A stretch of DNA of 64,000 nt, taken from an uncultured Alphaproteobacteria bacterium (GTDB taxonomy: Bacteria; Pseudomonadota; Alphaproteobacteria; UBA2966). The translations under genes and the position numbers were made by a program. The notes below the pieces were generated by a model, which was not told the origin of the DNA, made no database searches, and was given only the letters and a program-made list of their open reading frames with translations. The stretch is taken from assembly GCA_958295725.1 (NCBI GenBank), contig OY282368.1, positions 1,944,001-2,008,000 on the forward strand, read 5' to 3'. Shown here piece by piece: positions 24,623 through 34,312 of this stretch. Position 1 is the first letter of the stretch. The number at the start of each line of letters is the position of its first letter.

Positions 24623-26314
24623 CTACGGTTGCGCCCGGTGGGTGAACGCGTCGCGCCGGAAGCTGATCATCGCCTCGGGATCGACCTTGACGTGGACGAT
24701 CACCGGACAGTCCGCCTTCGCGGCTTGGCTCATGGCGTCCGCCACGCTTCCCGGCTCCTCGCAGAAGTACCCCTCCGCGCCGTAGAGCCTCGCGAATTCG
24801 TCGTATCGCGGGTTGATGGTGTCGCAGCCGATGTAACGGCCCTGGTAGAAGTCGCGCTGATAGGACTTCTCCGCCCCCCAGCAACCGTTGTCGAAGACGA
24901 CCGTCACGGTGTGGATCTCCGACTGGACGGCCGTCGCGAATTCCGGCAGGACCATGCCGAAACCGCCGTCCCCGTGAAGGGTGACGACGGGACGGTCGGG
25001 CCGCCCGCACTTGGCGCCCAGGCCGCACGGGAACCCGAAACCGACCAGGCCGTAGTCAAGGGGCGTCAGCATACTGGGCGCGCCGTCGTATCGCAGCTTG
25101 TCCGTCGCCTGGAGGCACATGGTGCCCGCGTCGAGCGTGTACAGCGCGTTCCCGGGCGCCGACTGGCGCAGTTCCGCGAACACGCGCTCCGGCCGCAGGG
25201 GCGTGAGCGCGCTCTTGCCGTCCTCTTCCCGGGTTTTCCATAGCGCCTCGAGATCCTCGAGGAATTGCCGGGAGCGCGCCTTCCACGGGACGGACTCCAT
25301 CTCCATGTCGCTCAGGCCGTCGGCGATGGCCCTGGCCACGGTCCCCGCGTCGCCGATGATTCCGACCTCGATCGGGAAGTACTTGCCGAGCGCCGTGGGA
25401 TCGATATCGACCTGGACGATCTTCGCGTCCTCGTTGATGTCGTTGTAGGTGTAGAAGGTCGTGTTGAAGGCGAGGCGCGTGCCGAGCGCGAGGATGACGT
25501 CGGCCTCCCGCGTCGCGGCGCTGGCGACTTCGTTCCCGCGCGGGCCGATCTGGCCGGCGAAGAGCGGGTGGCTCGTGGGGACCACGTCCGGGTGCCCGGC
25601 CGACGCCGTGACCGGGATCTGCAACCGGCTCGACAGGCGGCGGACCTGATCCGCGCCCCCGCCCCATTTCACGCCCGCGCCGGCCAGAATGGCGGGAGCC
25701 TTCGCACCGCGAAGGATTTCGCACGCCTTGGCGACCGCGGCCGGATTGAAGGTTCCCGCCGCCGAGCCGACCTCGAAGTCGGGCGCCTTGATCTCGGCCT
25801 CGATCTGCGCGGCGAACATGTCTCGCGGAATGTTCACGGCGACGGGCCCCCGCCGCCCCGAATTGGCGACGCGCAGGGCCTCCTCGATCGCGGCGGGGAC
25901 GCGGTCGGGACGAATCACCGTGATGTTCTTCTTGACCAGGGGCGCGAAAAGGTTCTGCTGATCGATTTCCTGGAACGCGTCCCGGCCGAAGTGATCGGTG
26001 GCGACCAGTCCCGTGAGGCAGACGACGGGAGAATAGGCGAGCTTGGCGGCGGCCATGCCGGCCACCATGTTGGCGGACCCGGGTCCCGCCTGTCCCGCGA
26101 GGAAGACGCCGGGACGGCCCGTGGCGCGCGCGAAGCCGTCCGCCATGTGGACGCCGAAGGCCTCGTGCCGGACGCCGACATACTTGATGTCGTCGGCGTC
26201 GTAGAGGGCGTCGTAGACTTCCATCGTCGACGACCCGAGAAGGCCGAACACGTGCGTCACTCCCGCGGCCCGCAGTGTCTCGACGACCGCCGTTCCTCCG
26301 TTCATCTGGGCCAT
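24623..26314 (-). CDS. Thiamine pyrophosphate-dependent enzyme, acetolactate synthase large-subunit-like
   Basis: 563 aa with the three POX/ALS domains. The PYR domain has the catalytic Glu in GVRHEAFGVHMADGFAR near residue 52; the central domain has ILAGAGVKWGG; the PP domain has TLHGDGGFGMVLPEFATAV and FDNGCWGAEKSYQ. It belongs to the ALS-like group also containing oxalyl-CoA decarboxylase, sulfoacetaldehyde acetyltransferase and others. No small regulatory subunit is adjacent, so a role outside branched-chain amino acid synthesis is more likely. The substrate cannot be told from motifs. Confidence 0.85.
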   Translation of the reverse strand: MAQMNGGTAVVETLRAAGVTHVFGLLGSSTMEVYDALYDADDIKYVGVRHEAFGVHMADGFARATGRPGVFLAGQAGPGSANMVAGMAAAKLAYSPVVCLTGLVATDHFGRDAFQEIDQQNLFAPLVKKNITVIRPDRVPAAIEEALRVANSGRRGPVAVNIPRDMFAAQIEAEIKAPDFEVGSAAGTFNPAAVAKACEILRGAKAPAILAGAGVKWGGGADQVRRLSSRLQIPVTASAGHPDVVPTSHPLFAGQIGPRGNEVASAATREADVILALGTRLAFNTTFYTYNDINEDAKIVQVDIDPTALGKYFPIEVGIIGDAGTVARAIADGLSDMEMESVPWKARSRQFLEDLEALWKTREEDGKSALTPLRPERVFAELRQSAPGNALYTLDAGTMCLQATDKLRYDGAPSMLTPLDYGLVGFGFPCGLGAKCGRPDRPVVTLHGDGGFGMVLPEFATAVQSEIHTVTVVFDNGCWGAEKSYQRDFYQGRYIGCDTINPRYDEFARLYGAEGYFCEEPGSVADAMSQAAKADCPVIVHVKVDPEAMISFRRDAFTHRAQP

Positions 26315-26509
26315 GTCACCCTCCGTCCCGACGTGGATCGATTGTCATGGGAACCCGTTCTCGACGCCGGTCGCGCCATCGGGCTTGCGGTGGCGAAAAT
26401 ACACACCCGAACGACCGGGGGGAAGGGCTTCGCCGGATCGGCTTTCGCGCCGGCGAATACCGGCATATCCGCGCGGGCGGGCGGGCGCGCCACGCCTCGG
26501 CGCGACGTC

Positions 26510-26929
26510 TCAATCGTCGGCGGCCGCGCCGAGCGCGGCCAGGTGCTCCGGCCGTTCCGCGAACCAGGCCTCGGCCCGCGCCACATGCGCGTCTTCGTAC
26601 GACAGGGCGTAGAGCACGGCCTGATCGGGATTGGTCACTTCCTCGAGGCCGACCCGCTCGATCCAGGCGGTCAGCACGGCGCGGAACACCTGCTCCGGAC
26701 GGTTTTCCGCCGCGTCGAGCGGGAGTTCCAGCGCCTCGACCGATGCCTGGAGGTCGTCGGGCGGCGCGCCGGCGATACCCCGGTAGAACGCGACGAGAGC
26801 GGCGCGGCGCTCCGGCCACAACAGCGTCGCCGCCTGCCGCGTCAGTTCGTCGACGTACTGGCGAAATACGGGGTCGAGGCGCTCGTAGAACGTCCCCTCC
26901 CCCTCCCGTTCGGAGTCGCGTTCTTCCAT
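26510..26929 (-). CDS. Conserved hypothetical protein, alpha-helical
   Basis: 139 aa from the ATG at 26929 (MEERDSEREGEGTFYERLDP); the frame is open to 27289 but the extension is Arg/Pro-rich and overlaps the next gene, so it is discarded. No family recognised. Helical throughout, with acidic ends and PVFRQYVDELTRQAATLLWPERRAALVAFYRGI as the most conserved-looking core. Divergent from the exported protein at 27135. Confidence 0.6.
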   Translation of the reverse strand: MEERDSEREGEGTFYERLDPVFRQYVDELTRQAATLLWPERRAALVAFYRGIAGAPPDDLQASVEALELPLDAAENRPEQVFRAVLTAWIERVGLEEVTNPDQAVLYALSYEDAHVARAEAWFAERPEHLAALGAAADD

Positions 26930-27134
26930 GGGTGATTTGTGGAGGCGGACGCGACGATTTTCAAGTGCTCGAGATTCGGATGCCGGGAAGGGCGGGCTTG
27001 ACGCGTGGCAGGAGACCGGGCGAGTTTGGCGGTGCCCGATCGACGGTCCGGCCCCGTTGGGCCGGCGGACGAACCGTCGAGCGCGACGCCGGCGCGTTGT
27101 CCCGCGGCGGGGGAACCGCGATGTCGGAGGAATG

Positions 27135-27755
27135 ATGTCCGGGAAAAGGGAGTTCGGTCTCGCGGCGGGGATTCGCCCTTGGGCCGCCGCCTGTCTTCTG
27201 GTCGGCGCACTCTCCCTCGGCACCCCCGCGGCGTCGGGGCAAGACCGGGAGGACGTCGGCCGGACCCTCAACGATCTCTTCATCGCCATCTACCGGAACT
27301 CCGGGGTCATGAACGGGATCTTCGAGAACTGCGCCGGCGCGCAGGGAGCGGCAGGAGAATTCTTCGACGCCGTTCACGGCCGCTATGTCCGCAACGACAG
27401 TGTCATCACGGGCATGATCGTCGCCGTCCACCGCAAGGTCATGGAGCGGCAGGTGGCCACCGGAGCGGTGGGTCCGGTCGAGCGACTCTCCAGGGAGACC
27501 AGGGACCTCGCCTACTCGGAGGTAAAGCGCAAGTTCATCGTGGCGAACGGCAGACCGGAACTCGAGCGTCGGCTGTGCGACGATCTGATGAAGGAGTTCC
27601 GCGCGGGCAAATGGGACAATCCGCGATACGTGGAGAAGTATTTCAGGCTGCTCGAGCGCTTCGATCCCCGAGTGTACGCCGAGTTCCGCGACATGAAGGA
27701 CGTCCTCGACGACCGCCGCGCGGGGCGCCTCGAGACCGGATCGGGAACCAGATGA
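27135..27755 (+). CDS. Exported hypothetical protein
   Basis: 206 aa. Ribosome binding site GGAGG at 27126-27130 with ATG codons at 27132 and 27135; the second has better spacing. A Sec signal peptide (hydrophobic AAACLLVGALSLG, likely cleavage after ASG or ASA) is followed by a helical mature part with one Cys pair (ENCAGAQ and RRLCDDL). Family not recognised; periplasmic location inferred. Confidence 0.65.
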   Translation: MSGKREFGLAAGIRPWAAACLLVGALSLGTPAASGQDREDVGRTLNDLFIAIYRNSGVMNGIFENCAGAQGAAGEFFDAVHGRYVRNDSVITGMIVAVHRKVMERQVATGAVGPVERLSRETRDLAYSEVKRKFIVANGRPELERRLCDDLMKEFRAGKWDNPRYVEKYFRLLERFDPRVYAEFRDMKDVLDDRRAGRLETGSGTR

Positions 27756-27942
27756 CGCGGGGCGCGCGAGCGGCGCCGGCTCGACCCGGCGTTCGACGTC
27801 CCGGACACGCGATTGACAAGGCGGGTTCCGGGGATATGCTGGGGTCGCGCGGCGGGTTCGGATCCCGGGCTCCGTCCGCCGTGCGGCTTCCTCGCGCCGC
27901 GTCCGTGCTCCGCGGCGGCGGCGCGGGAACAAGGGGGAAGGC

Positions 27943-28518
27943 ATGAAACCGATATTGCAACTCGCGAACGGGTTGGACTGGCTTACCGACCAGATCCTCG
28001 AGCTTTGCAAGTGGTCGACGATGGTGGTCGTGGGCCTGATATCCGGGATCATCTTCGTCGGCGTGTTCTGGCGTTATGTCCTGAACGACGCATTGGGTTG
28101 GTACGAGGAGACCGCCAAGTACCTGATGCTCTGGCTGGTTTTTCTGGCGTCCCCGATCGTTCTCAAGCGAACGGGCCACGTGGCCATCGACAATCTGCCC
28201 AGGATGATGCCGGCGCGTATCAAGTATTTCATGTATCTGGTCGTGTTCTCCGGCGTGATTTTCCTGCTCTACGAGATGACGGTCGAGGGCTGGGGTCTCG
28301 CCTTGAACGCCTGGCCGCAGAAATGGACGTCGCTGCCGATCTCGTTCTTCTGGGTCTACCTCTCGGTTCCGGTCGGCAGCGCGATCATGATCCTGGTGCT
28401 CGTCGAGCATTGGCTGAAGGCGTTCACCGGTATCATCGACCCGGAGCAGGGCAGCCTGCCCGAGTTCGACGACACGGAGATGCATCACGCGGAGGAAGCG
28501 TCGCTGTCCGGCGAGTAG
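27943..28518 (+). CDS. TRAP transporter small permease (DctQ type)
   Basis: 191 aa, four hydrophobic helices, with FVGVFWRYVLNDALGWYEETAKYLMLWLVFLAS, the DctQ signature region, near residues 38-70. It is the small membrane subunit of a tripartite ATP-independent periplasmic transporter; large permease and binding protein follow. The acidic C-terminus (residues 165-191) is cytoplasmic. Substrate likely an organic acid, not identified. Confidence 0.93.
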   Translation: MKPILQLANGLDWLTDQILELCKWSTMVVVGLISGIIFVGVFWRYVLNDALGWYEETAKYLMLWLVFLASPIVLKRTGHVAIDNLPRMMPARIKYFMYLVVFSGVIFLLYEMTVEGWGLALNAWPQKWTSLPISFFWVYLSVPVGSAIMILVLVEHWLKAFTGIIDPEQGSLPEFDDTEMHHAEEASLSGE

Positions 28519-28599
28519 GCGCGTCGGGCCGGTCGAACGATCGAGGGACGGAGAAGTTCCGCCAGGGGCGCCGACCTCTTGGGCTGAGCGGGTGAGGCA

Positions 28600-29931
28600 A
28601 TGCCGATAACATTCTTCTGGATTTTCCTGGGCTCCATGGCGATCGGCATGCCGATCGTGTTCGCGCTGGGCTTCGCCCCGCTGATGGGCTTCGTGCTCGA
28701 CGACAAGACGTTGTTCTTCAAGATGCTGCCGCAACGGATCTTCGGCGGCATCAACCAGTTCCCGCTGCTCGCCATCCCGCTGTTCGTGCTCGCCGGCGAG
28801 ATCATGAACACGAGCGGCATCACCGAGAACATGGTGCGTTTCGCCCGGGTTCTGGTCGGCCACTTCCGCGCCGGTCTGGCCCAGGTGAACATCGTCGCCA
28901 GCATGTTGTTCGCCGGCCTCTCGGGCTCGGCGGTCGCGGACACCTCGGCCATCGGCTCGATCATGATCCCCGCCATGGAGCGCGACGGCTACACCCGGGC
29001 GTTTTCCGCCGCGGTGACGGCGGCGTCGTCGGTCATCGGACCGATCATTCCGCCCAGCATCATCATGATCATCTACGCCTTCATCATGAAGGTGTCGGTC
29101 GCCGGCCTGTTCCTCGCCGGTTTCATCCCCGGCCTCCTCATCGGCGCCGGCCTCATGGTGCTGACGAAGTTTCTCGGCGAGCGGCGCAATTACCCGAAGA
29201 GCGGCTCCCGCGCCTCGGTGGGCGAGATCTGGGATGCCTTCAAGGGCGCGTTCCTGCCGTTGCTCACGCCCATCATCATCATCGGCGGCATCCTCTCGGG
29301 CATCTTCACGCCGACCGAGTCGGCGGGCGCGGCGGCCTTCTACGCCCTGGTGCTCAGCATCTTCGTGATGCGCACGCTGCCGCTGGCCGAGTTGCCGCAG
29401 CTGTTTCTGCGCACCGGACTGATCGCCTCGACGATTCTTCTGATCGTCGGGACGTCCTCGGTGTTCGGTTGGGTGGCCACCGTTTCCGGCGTGCCCCAGG
29501 CCCTCGGCAAGGCGCTGTTCACGATCACTGAAAACCCGATCCTCCTGCTGCTGTTGGTGAATCTGTTGCTTCTGGTCACCGGCATGTTCCTGGACGCCGT
29601 TCCGGCCATCCTCATCCTCGGCCCGGTCCTGGCGCCGACGCTCTATCAACTGGGCATCGATCCCCTGCACTTCGCCATCATCATGTGCATCAACGTGACC
29701 GTGGGCCTGGCCACGCCGCCGATGGGCCTGATCCTGTTCGTGGCGTCGAGCCTGACGCGACTCGGCATCGAGGTCATCGCCAGGCAGTTGATGCCCTACC
29801 TGATGGTTCATCTGTCGGCGATTCTTCTGGTGACCCTGATCCCGGATATCGCCTTGACGTTGCCGCGCGCGCTGGGGTTCGCGAGGATTCCGGACGACTC
29901 GTGGATGGCGGGCATATTCGGCGGCGGTTGA
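28600..29931 (+). CDS. TRAP transporter large permease (DctM type)
   Basis: 443 aa with about 12 membrane segments. FAGLSGSAVADTSAIGSIMIPAM and ASSVIGPIIPPSIIMIIYAF near residues 110-160 and GIFTPTESAGAAAFYAL are hallmark DctM sequences. It forms the Na+-coupled channel with the small permease 81 bp upstream. Typical length for the family. Confidence 0.95.
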   Translation: MPITFFWIFLGSMAIGMPIVFALGFAPLMGFVLDDKTLFFKMLPQRIFGGINQFPLLAIPLFVLAGEIMNTSGITENMVRFARVLVGHFRAGLAQVNIVASMLFAGLSGSAVADTSAIGSIMIPAMERDGYTRAFSAAVTAASSVIGPIIPPSIIMIIYAFIMKVSVAGLFLAGFIPGLLIGAGLMVLTKFLGERRNYPKSGSRASVGEIWDAFKGAFLPLLTPIIIIGGILSGIFTPTESAGAAAFYALVLSIFVMRTLPLAELPQLFLRTGLIASTILLIVGTSSVFGWVATVSGVPQALGKALFTITENPILLLLLVNLLLLVTGMFLDAVPAILILGPVLAPTLYQLGIDPLHFAIIMCINVTVGLATPPMGLILFVASSLTRLGIEVIARQLMPYLMVHLSAILLVTLIPDIALTLPRALGFARIPDDSWMAGIFGGG

Positions 29932-29971
29932 CTTTTCCGCGGCGCGAGTCGACCTTTCCGCGGCGCGAATC
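29930..29971. repeat. 21-bp tandem duplication before dctP
   Basis: Two adjacent copies, GACTTTTCCGCGGCGCGAGTC (29930-29950) and GACCTTTCCGCGGCGCGAATC (29951-29971), agree at 19 of 21 positions and span the stop codon of dctM. The embedded CCGCGG palindrome and purine-rich arms could pair. Possibly an mRNA-processing or attenuation element that sets the higher expression of the binding protein, or neutral. Confidence 0.6.
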
Positions 29972-30034
29972 GTCGGTCGGTGGTTTCGGCCGTTCGACAA
30001 CCTTGGACTTCATGGCAAAGGGAGGAAAAGTAGT

Positions 30035-31111
30035 ATGACGGCAAGATCGAGAATGCGTACCGGCCTCGTGGCCGGCGCGAGCTTCGCGGCGATGCTGGGC
30101 GCCGGCGTGGCGGCGGCGCAAGAGACCGTGCTGAAGGTCAATCACGTCGCCAGCGCCAACACGCCGGTGCAGGTCTGTCTGGAGGTGATGGAAGGCTACA
30201 TGGAGCGGGCCTCGGGTAACCGCTTCGACGTCCAGGTCTATCCGGCGGCGCAGCTCGGCAACTTCCGGCAATCCGTCGAATCGGTTCAGCTCGGCAGTCT
30301 CGAGCTGACCTTCACGACGGGCGGCGGCATCTCCAACCTGTTCGGTCCCATCCAGGCCTTCGATATCCCCTATCTCCTGAAGAACGACCGCGTGGTCAAC
30401 AAGGTGATGGAGGACCCAGAGCTCAACGAGATGCTCAACAACGACGTCCTGGAGGCCCTGCAGACCGTCCGCATGGTCGGCATGTCGGGCAACCACGGCT
30501 GGCGCAGCTTCTTCATCGACAAGGGACCGACGGCCAACCTGCCGGACGACTGGCAGGGCAAGAAGATCCGCACCATCGAATCGCCGATCTCGATGGAACT
30601 GGCCACGGCCGTCGGCCTGTCGCCGACACCGATCCCCTGGCAGGAGCTCTACACGTCCCTGGCGACCGGTATCGTCTACGGGACGAAGAACTCGCTGATG
30701 GACATCATCGCGATGGACTTCCAGCAATACCTCAAGTACCTGTTCCGGGATCAGCATACCTACATCATGTTCTTCTGGTGGATGCACGACCCGTATCTGC
30801 AAGGTCTGAAACCGGAGCTGCAGACCGTCTTCGTCGACGGTATGGACCGGCTGAAGGCGACGTGCACCGGATACTTCGAGGCCTATACGCTGCCCTTCTA
30901 CAAGCAGTTCGCCGAGGCCGGCGGGGAGATCTACAACCCGACGGCCGAGCAGCGGCAGTTCCTGCTGAAAGGCCAGGAGGCCGTCGAGAAGTGGTATGCC
31001 GACCAGTTCGGCACCAAGTACCCGGACGCCATCCGCGCCGCCGTGAAGCGCGCGGACGAGGCGATCGCCCGGGAAGACATGCGTGTGCTGGGCAAGGCCG
31101 CGATGAGGTAG
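30035..31111 (+). CDS. TRAP transporter substrate-binding protein (DctP type)
   Basis: 358 aa. Signal peptide MTARSRMRTGLVAGASFAA...AAA, then a mature DctP fold: VNHVASANTPVQVCLEVMEGY at the start, RFDVQVYPAAQLGNFRQ, and WQGKKIRTIESPISMELATAVG where the ligand-binding Arg normally lies, followed by TPIPWQELYTSLATGIVYG. Preceded by AGGGAGGAA. Third gene of the TRAP operon, ending at a strong terminator. Ligand unknown; carboxylates or sugar acids are usual. Confidence 0.93.
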   Translation: MTARSRMRTGLVAGASFAAMLGAGVAAAQETVLKVNHVASANTPVQVCLEVMEGYMERASGNRFDVQVYPAAQLGNFRQSVESVQLGSLELTFTTGGGISNLFGPIQAFDIPYLLKNDRVVNKVMEDPELNEMLNNDVLEALQTVRMVGMSGNHGWRSFFIDKGPTANLPDDWQGKKIRTIESPISMELATAVGLSPTPIPWQELYTSLATGIVYGTKNSLMDIIAMDFQQYLKYLFRDQHTYIMFFWWMHDPYLQGLKPELQTVFVDGMDRLKATCTGYFEAYTLPFYKQFAEAGGEIYNPTAEQRQFLLKGQEAVEKWYADQFGTKYPDAIRAAVKRADEAIAREDMRVLGKAAMR

Positions 31112-31172
31112 CCGTCTGCTCGGGAGGACCGGGTCGTCCTCCCGAACCGAAGCGAATTTTCGCGGGTAAATC

Positions 31173-31201
31173 GGGGCGCGCTTCGGCGCGCCCCTTTCTT
31201 T
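31173..31201 (+). terminator. Rho-independent terminator of the TRAP operon
   Basis: GGGGCGCGC (31173-31181) pairs perfectly with GCGCGCCCC (31186-31194) around a TTCG tetraloop, followed by TTTCTTT. A second hairpin, GGGAGGAC...GTCCTCCC, lies about 50 bp upstream. No further feature is seen between 31202 and the fbpC stop at 31425. Confidence 0.9.
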
Positions 31202-31424
31202 GTGCGGAACGCATCGTGACCGCCGCGCGTCACGTCTCGGCCACGCTATCGGCGAACCGACCTTGCCCCCGGGTTCCACGAGAGGGGTTCGCGGGTCACG
31301 TAGTCGGACTGCTGCCCGCGGCATACGATGGCCTCCCGCGCGCGGGATCCGGGAACCTGGAAGAACCGGCGCCGAGGCCCTGCGGCGCACGAGACGTCTC
31401 CCCACAAACCGCCGTCCACGCCGC

Positions 31425-32537
31425 TTACAACGATATGAAGGGGTTGACCGAGAGAGTCTTCAGGAACGTGTCCAGGGTCGAGTCGTAGACGACGCTCGAT
31501 TCGTCCCGGCCGAACACTACGAGATGCTCCAGCTTCGGTATCAACCCGACCCGTTCGCCGATTTCGTGCTTCTCGTGGGAGGCCGCCAGACAATACACGC
31601 ATTGTCCGTTCTCCAACCGCGCGAGATACTGGTAGTGCGATCCCCGAAACGATATCTGAACGATCTCGCCGATCAGTTCGCCCGTGCGATCGTGCAATAT
31701 GTCGTCGGGCCGCACCAGAATCTCCACGTCGCGGCCCACCTCGATATGGTGATCCCGGTGCACGTTGTGGGTGCCGAGCGCCGACCGCAGTTTCGTCTTG
31801 TCGACGGAAGTCGCCTGGATCAGTTCGCCCTCCCCCACGAACCGGGCGACGAATTTCGTGGCGGGCCGATGGTATAGATCACGGGGATCGTCCCACTGAT
31901 GAATGCGGCCCGCGTTCATCACGCCGACCCGATCCGCCAGGGCGAAAGCCTCCGCCTGATCGTGCGTCACGAGGATCGCGCTCATGTTCTCGTGCTTCAG
32001 GATTTTCCGCACTTCCGGCACGATCGACAGACGAAGCTCGACATCGAGGCTGGAGAACGCCTCGTCCATCAGCAACAGCTTCGGCTTCGGCGCCATCGCC
32101 CGCGCCAGTGCCACGCGCTGCTGCTCGCCGCCGGACAGCGAGTGCGGCATGCGTTTCTCGTAACCGGTCAACCCGAAGAGCTCCAGCAGCTCCCCGACGC
32201 GGCGGCGCCGTTCCCTCCGGTCCGCCCCCCTGAGACCGAAGGAGATGTTGCGCGCGACCTCGAGATGCGGGAACAGCGCGAAGTCCTGGAACACCATGCC
32301 GATGCGCCGCTTCTCGGGCTCCACGACGGCGGAGGGCGCCGACAGCGGCCGGCCCTCCATCGAAACGGCGCCGCGCGCCGGCCGCTCGAACCCCGCGATC
32401 CCGCGAAGGAGCGTGGACTTGCCGCAACCGCTCGGTCCCAGCAGGCAGCCGATCTCTCCGGGCTCGAGCGAAAAGGTCGCTCCGGTCACGACGGTCCGGT
32501 CGCCGTAGGCCAGGCACAGGCCATCGAGACTCAACAT
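31425..32537 (-). CDS. fbpC: Fe3+ ABC transporter ATP-binding protein
   Basis: 370 aa. Walker A LGPSGCGKSTLLRG, Q-loop GMVFQDFALFPHLEV, signature LSGGEQQRVALARA, Walker B LLLMDEAFSSLD and switch His ILVTHDQAEAFALAD. The C-terminal TOBE domain (about residues 240-340) is typical of the iron/thiamine/polyamine importer group. Permease and binding-protein genes upstream in the order A-B-C identify the ferric system; the permease start is 32 bp upstream. Confidence 0.93.
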   Translation of the reverse strand: MLSLDGLCLAYGDRTVVTGATFSLEPGEIGCLLGPSGCGKSTLLRGIAGFERPARGAVSMEGRPLSAPSAVVEPEKRRIGMVFQDFALFPHLEVARNISFGLRGADRRERRRRVGELLELFGLTGYEKRMPHSLSGGEQQRVALARAMAPKPKLLLMDEAFSSLDVELRLSIVPEVRKILKHENMSAILVTHDQAEAFALADRVGVMNAGRIHQWDDPRDLYHRPATKFVARFVGEGELIQATSVDKTKLRSALGTHNVHRDHHIEVGRDVEILVRPDDILHDRTGELIGEIVQISFRGSHYQYLARLENGQCVYCLAASHEKHEIGERVGLIPKLEHLVVFGRDESSVVYDSTLDTFLKTLSVNPFISL

Positions 32538-32568
32538 GGGGCCGAAATCCTCCCGTGAAGGGCGTTGT

Positions 32569-34308
32569 CTACCTTGCGGGAGTGTGATCCCGTGAAATGG
32601 TCCGACTCAACAGGACCACCGGACCGATTCCCACGAGCACGATCGTCAACGACGGAACCGCCGCGTCGGCCAGACGTTCGTCGGACGCGAGCTCGTAGGC
32701 CCGCACCGCGAGGGTATTGAAATTGAACGGCCGCAGGATCAGGGTGGCCGGCAGTTCCTTCAGGACGTCGACGAACACGATCAGCAGGGCGGTGAATACC
32801 GTGCCTCTCAGCAAGGGCGCGTGAAGCTGCCGGAGAACCTCGGACGGTCGGCGTCCCAGGGAACGCGCGGCCTGGTCGAGGCTGGGCTTGATCTTCTCCA
32901 GGCCGGCTTGCACGGCCCCGAGCGAAACGGCGAGAAACCTCACGGTGTACGCGAAAAGCAGCGCGAAGATCGTGCCCGAAAGCAGAAGTCCGACCTCCGC
33001 TCCGGAGACGAACCGCGTGATCTCGATCAGGCGATGATCCAGCCATGCGAGCGGCACGATGACGCCCACCGCGATGATCGCGCCGGGAATCGCGTAGCCG
33101 AGGCCGGAGACGTCCACCGACAGGCGCGCCGCCCGGGTCGCCGCGTTACGCTTCGCATAGCCGAGAACCAACGCCAGCGCCGTCGCGATCAAGGCCGCCA
33201 GGAAAGCCAGATAGAACGAGTTCCATGCCAGACTCAGAAACGACGCGCCGTCCCACCGGGCGTCGCGCAACGTCCACTTCAGGAGAACCAGAGCCGGAAC
33301 GATGAATCCCAGCAATACCGGCGCGAGGCATCCGGCCCAGGCGCCGGCCGCCCGCCAGCCGGCCAGCCGGATCCGGTGTTCGCGCATGTCTCTTCCTCCC
33401 GCGTCGTAGCGGGCCCTGCGCCGGGAATGGCGCTCCAGGTAGATCAGCAGGATGATGAAGGCCAGCAGCGCCGCGGAGAGCTGGGATGCGGCCGTCAGGT
33501 CGTCGAATCCGTAGAACGCGCGGAATATCCCGGTCGTGAAGGTGCTCAGGCCGAAATACTGCACCGTCCCGTAGTCGGCGAGGGTCTCCATCAGCGCCAG
33601 CGAAACGCCGGTGACGATCGCCGGGCGGGCCAGCGGTACGGCGAGTTGAAAGAAGCCTCGGGGAATGCCGTAGCCCAGCGTGCGGCCGACCTCGATCGCT
33701 CTCGTGGAGTGCTCCAGGAACGCCGCGCGCACGAGCAGGTACACGTATGGATACAGCACCAGCCCCAGCATGGCGATGGCGCCGCCGAGCGAACGCACCG
33801 GGAAGAACCAGTAATCCCCGTGTTTCCATCCCGTGACGTCGCGAAGCAGCGTCTGCGCCGGACCCGCGTATTCGAGGAGTCCGGTATACGTATAGGCGAT
33901 GATGTAGGCCGGAAAGGCCAAGGGCAGCAGCAGCGCCCAGACGAACGTCTTTCGCCCCGGAAACTCGCAAACCGCGGTGAACCAGGCGGCGGGAACTCCC
34001 AGGACCAGGGTCAATACGCCGACCCCCAGCATGAGAAGGACCGAGTTGACGACGTAATCGGCGAGAACCGTGTCCCACAGATGGCCCCAGACCTGGACGC
34101 TCTGGCCGGCGAATACCGAGGCGGCGATGACGACGATGGGCGAGGCCACCACGAGGGCGACGAGCGGAGCGGATATCCCCGGATATCCGGAGAAGGAGAA
34201 CCGGTTCGACGGAGTCATCGGATGCCGGGCGACCGGGACGGTTCCCTCATCCGGGCGAGCCGGACGAGACTCCGGCGAAGACCCGACGGGAACCGTCCGC
34301 GATTTCAT
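32569..34308 (-). CDS. fbpB: Fe3+ ABC transporter permease (fused two-module)
   Basis: 579 aa, about 12 membrane segments in two homologous halves, as usual for FbpB/SfuB. EAA loops are visible at EVGRTLGYGIPRGFFQLAVP and DQAARSLGRRPSEVLRQLHAP, which contact the ATPase. A long polar N-terminus (residues 1-40) precedes the first helix. It begins 5 bp after the fbpA stop and ends 32 bp before fbpC. Confidence 0.92.
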   Translation of the reverse strand: MKSRTVPVGSSPESRPARPDEGTVPVARHPMTPSNRFSFSGYPGISAPLVALVVASPIVVIAASVFAGQSVQVWGHLWDTVLADYVVNSVLLMLGVGVLTLVLGVPAAWFTAVCEFPGRKTFVWALLLPLAFPAYIIAYTYTGLLEYAGPAQTLLRDVTGWKHGDYWFFPVRSLGGAIAMLGLVLYPYVYLLVRAAFLEHSTRAIEVGRTLGYGIPRGFFQLAVPLARPAIVTGVSLALMETLADYGTVQYFGLSTFTTGIFRAFYGFDDLTAASQLSAALLAFIILLIYLERHSRRRARYDAGGRDMREHRIRLAGWRAAGAWAGCLAPVLLGFIVPALVLLKWTLRDARWDGASFLSLAWNSFYLAFLAALIATALALVLGYAKRNAATRAARLSVDVSGLGYAIPGAIIAVGVIVPLAWLDHRLIEITRFVSGAEVGLLLSGTIFALLFAYTVRFLAVSLGAVQAGLEKIKPSLDQAARSLGRRPSEVLRQLHAPLLRGTVFTALLIVFVDVLKELPATLILRPFNFNTLAVRAYELASDERLADAAVPSLTIVLVGIGPVVLLSRTISRDHTPAR

Positions 34309-34312
34309 GTCG

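Noticed and set aside
26315..26509. Small gene or RNA in the gap between the TPP enzyme and the hypothetical gene
   Set aside because: Only short open frames without a start context or structure were seen.
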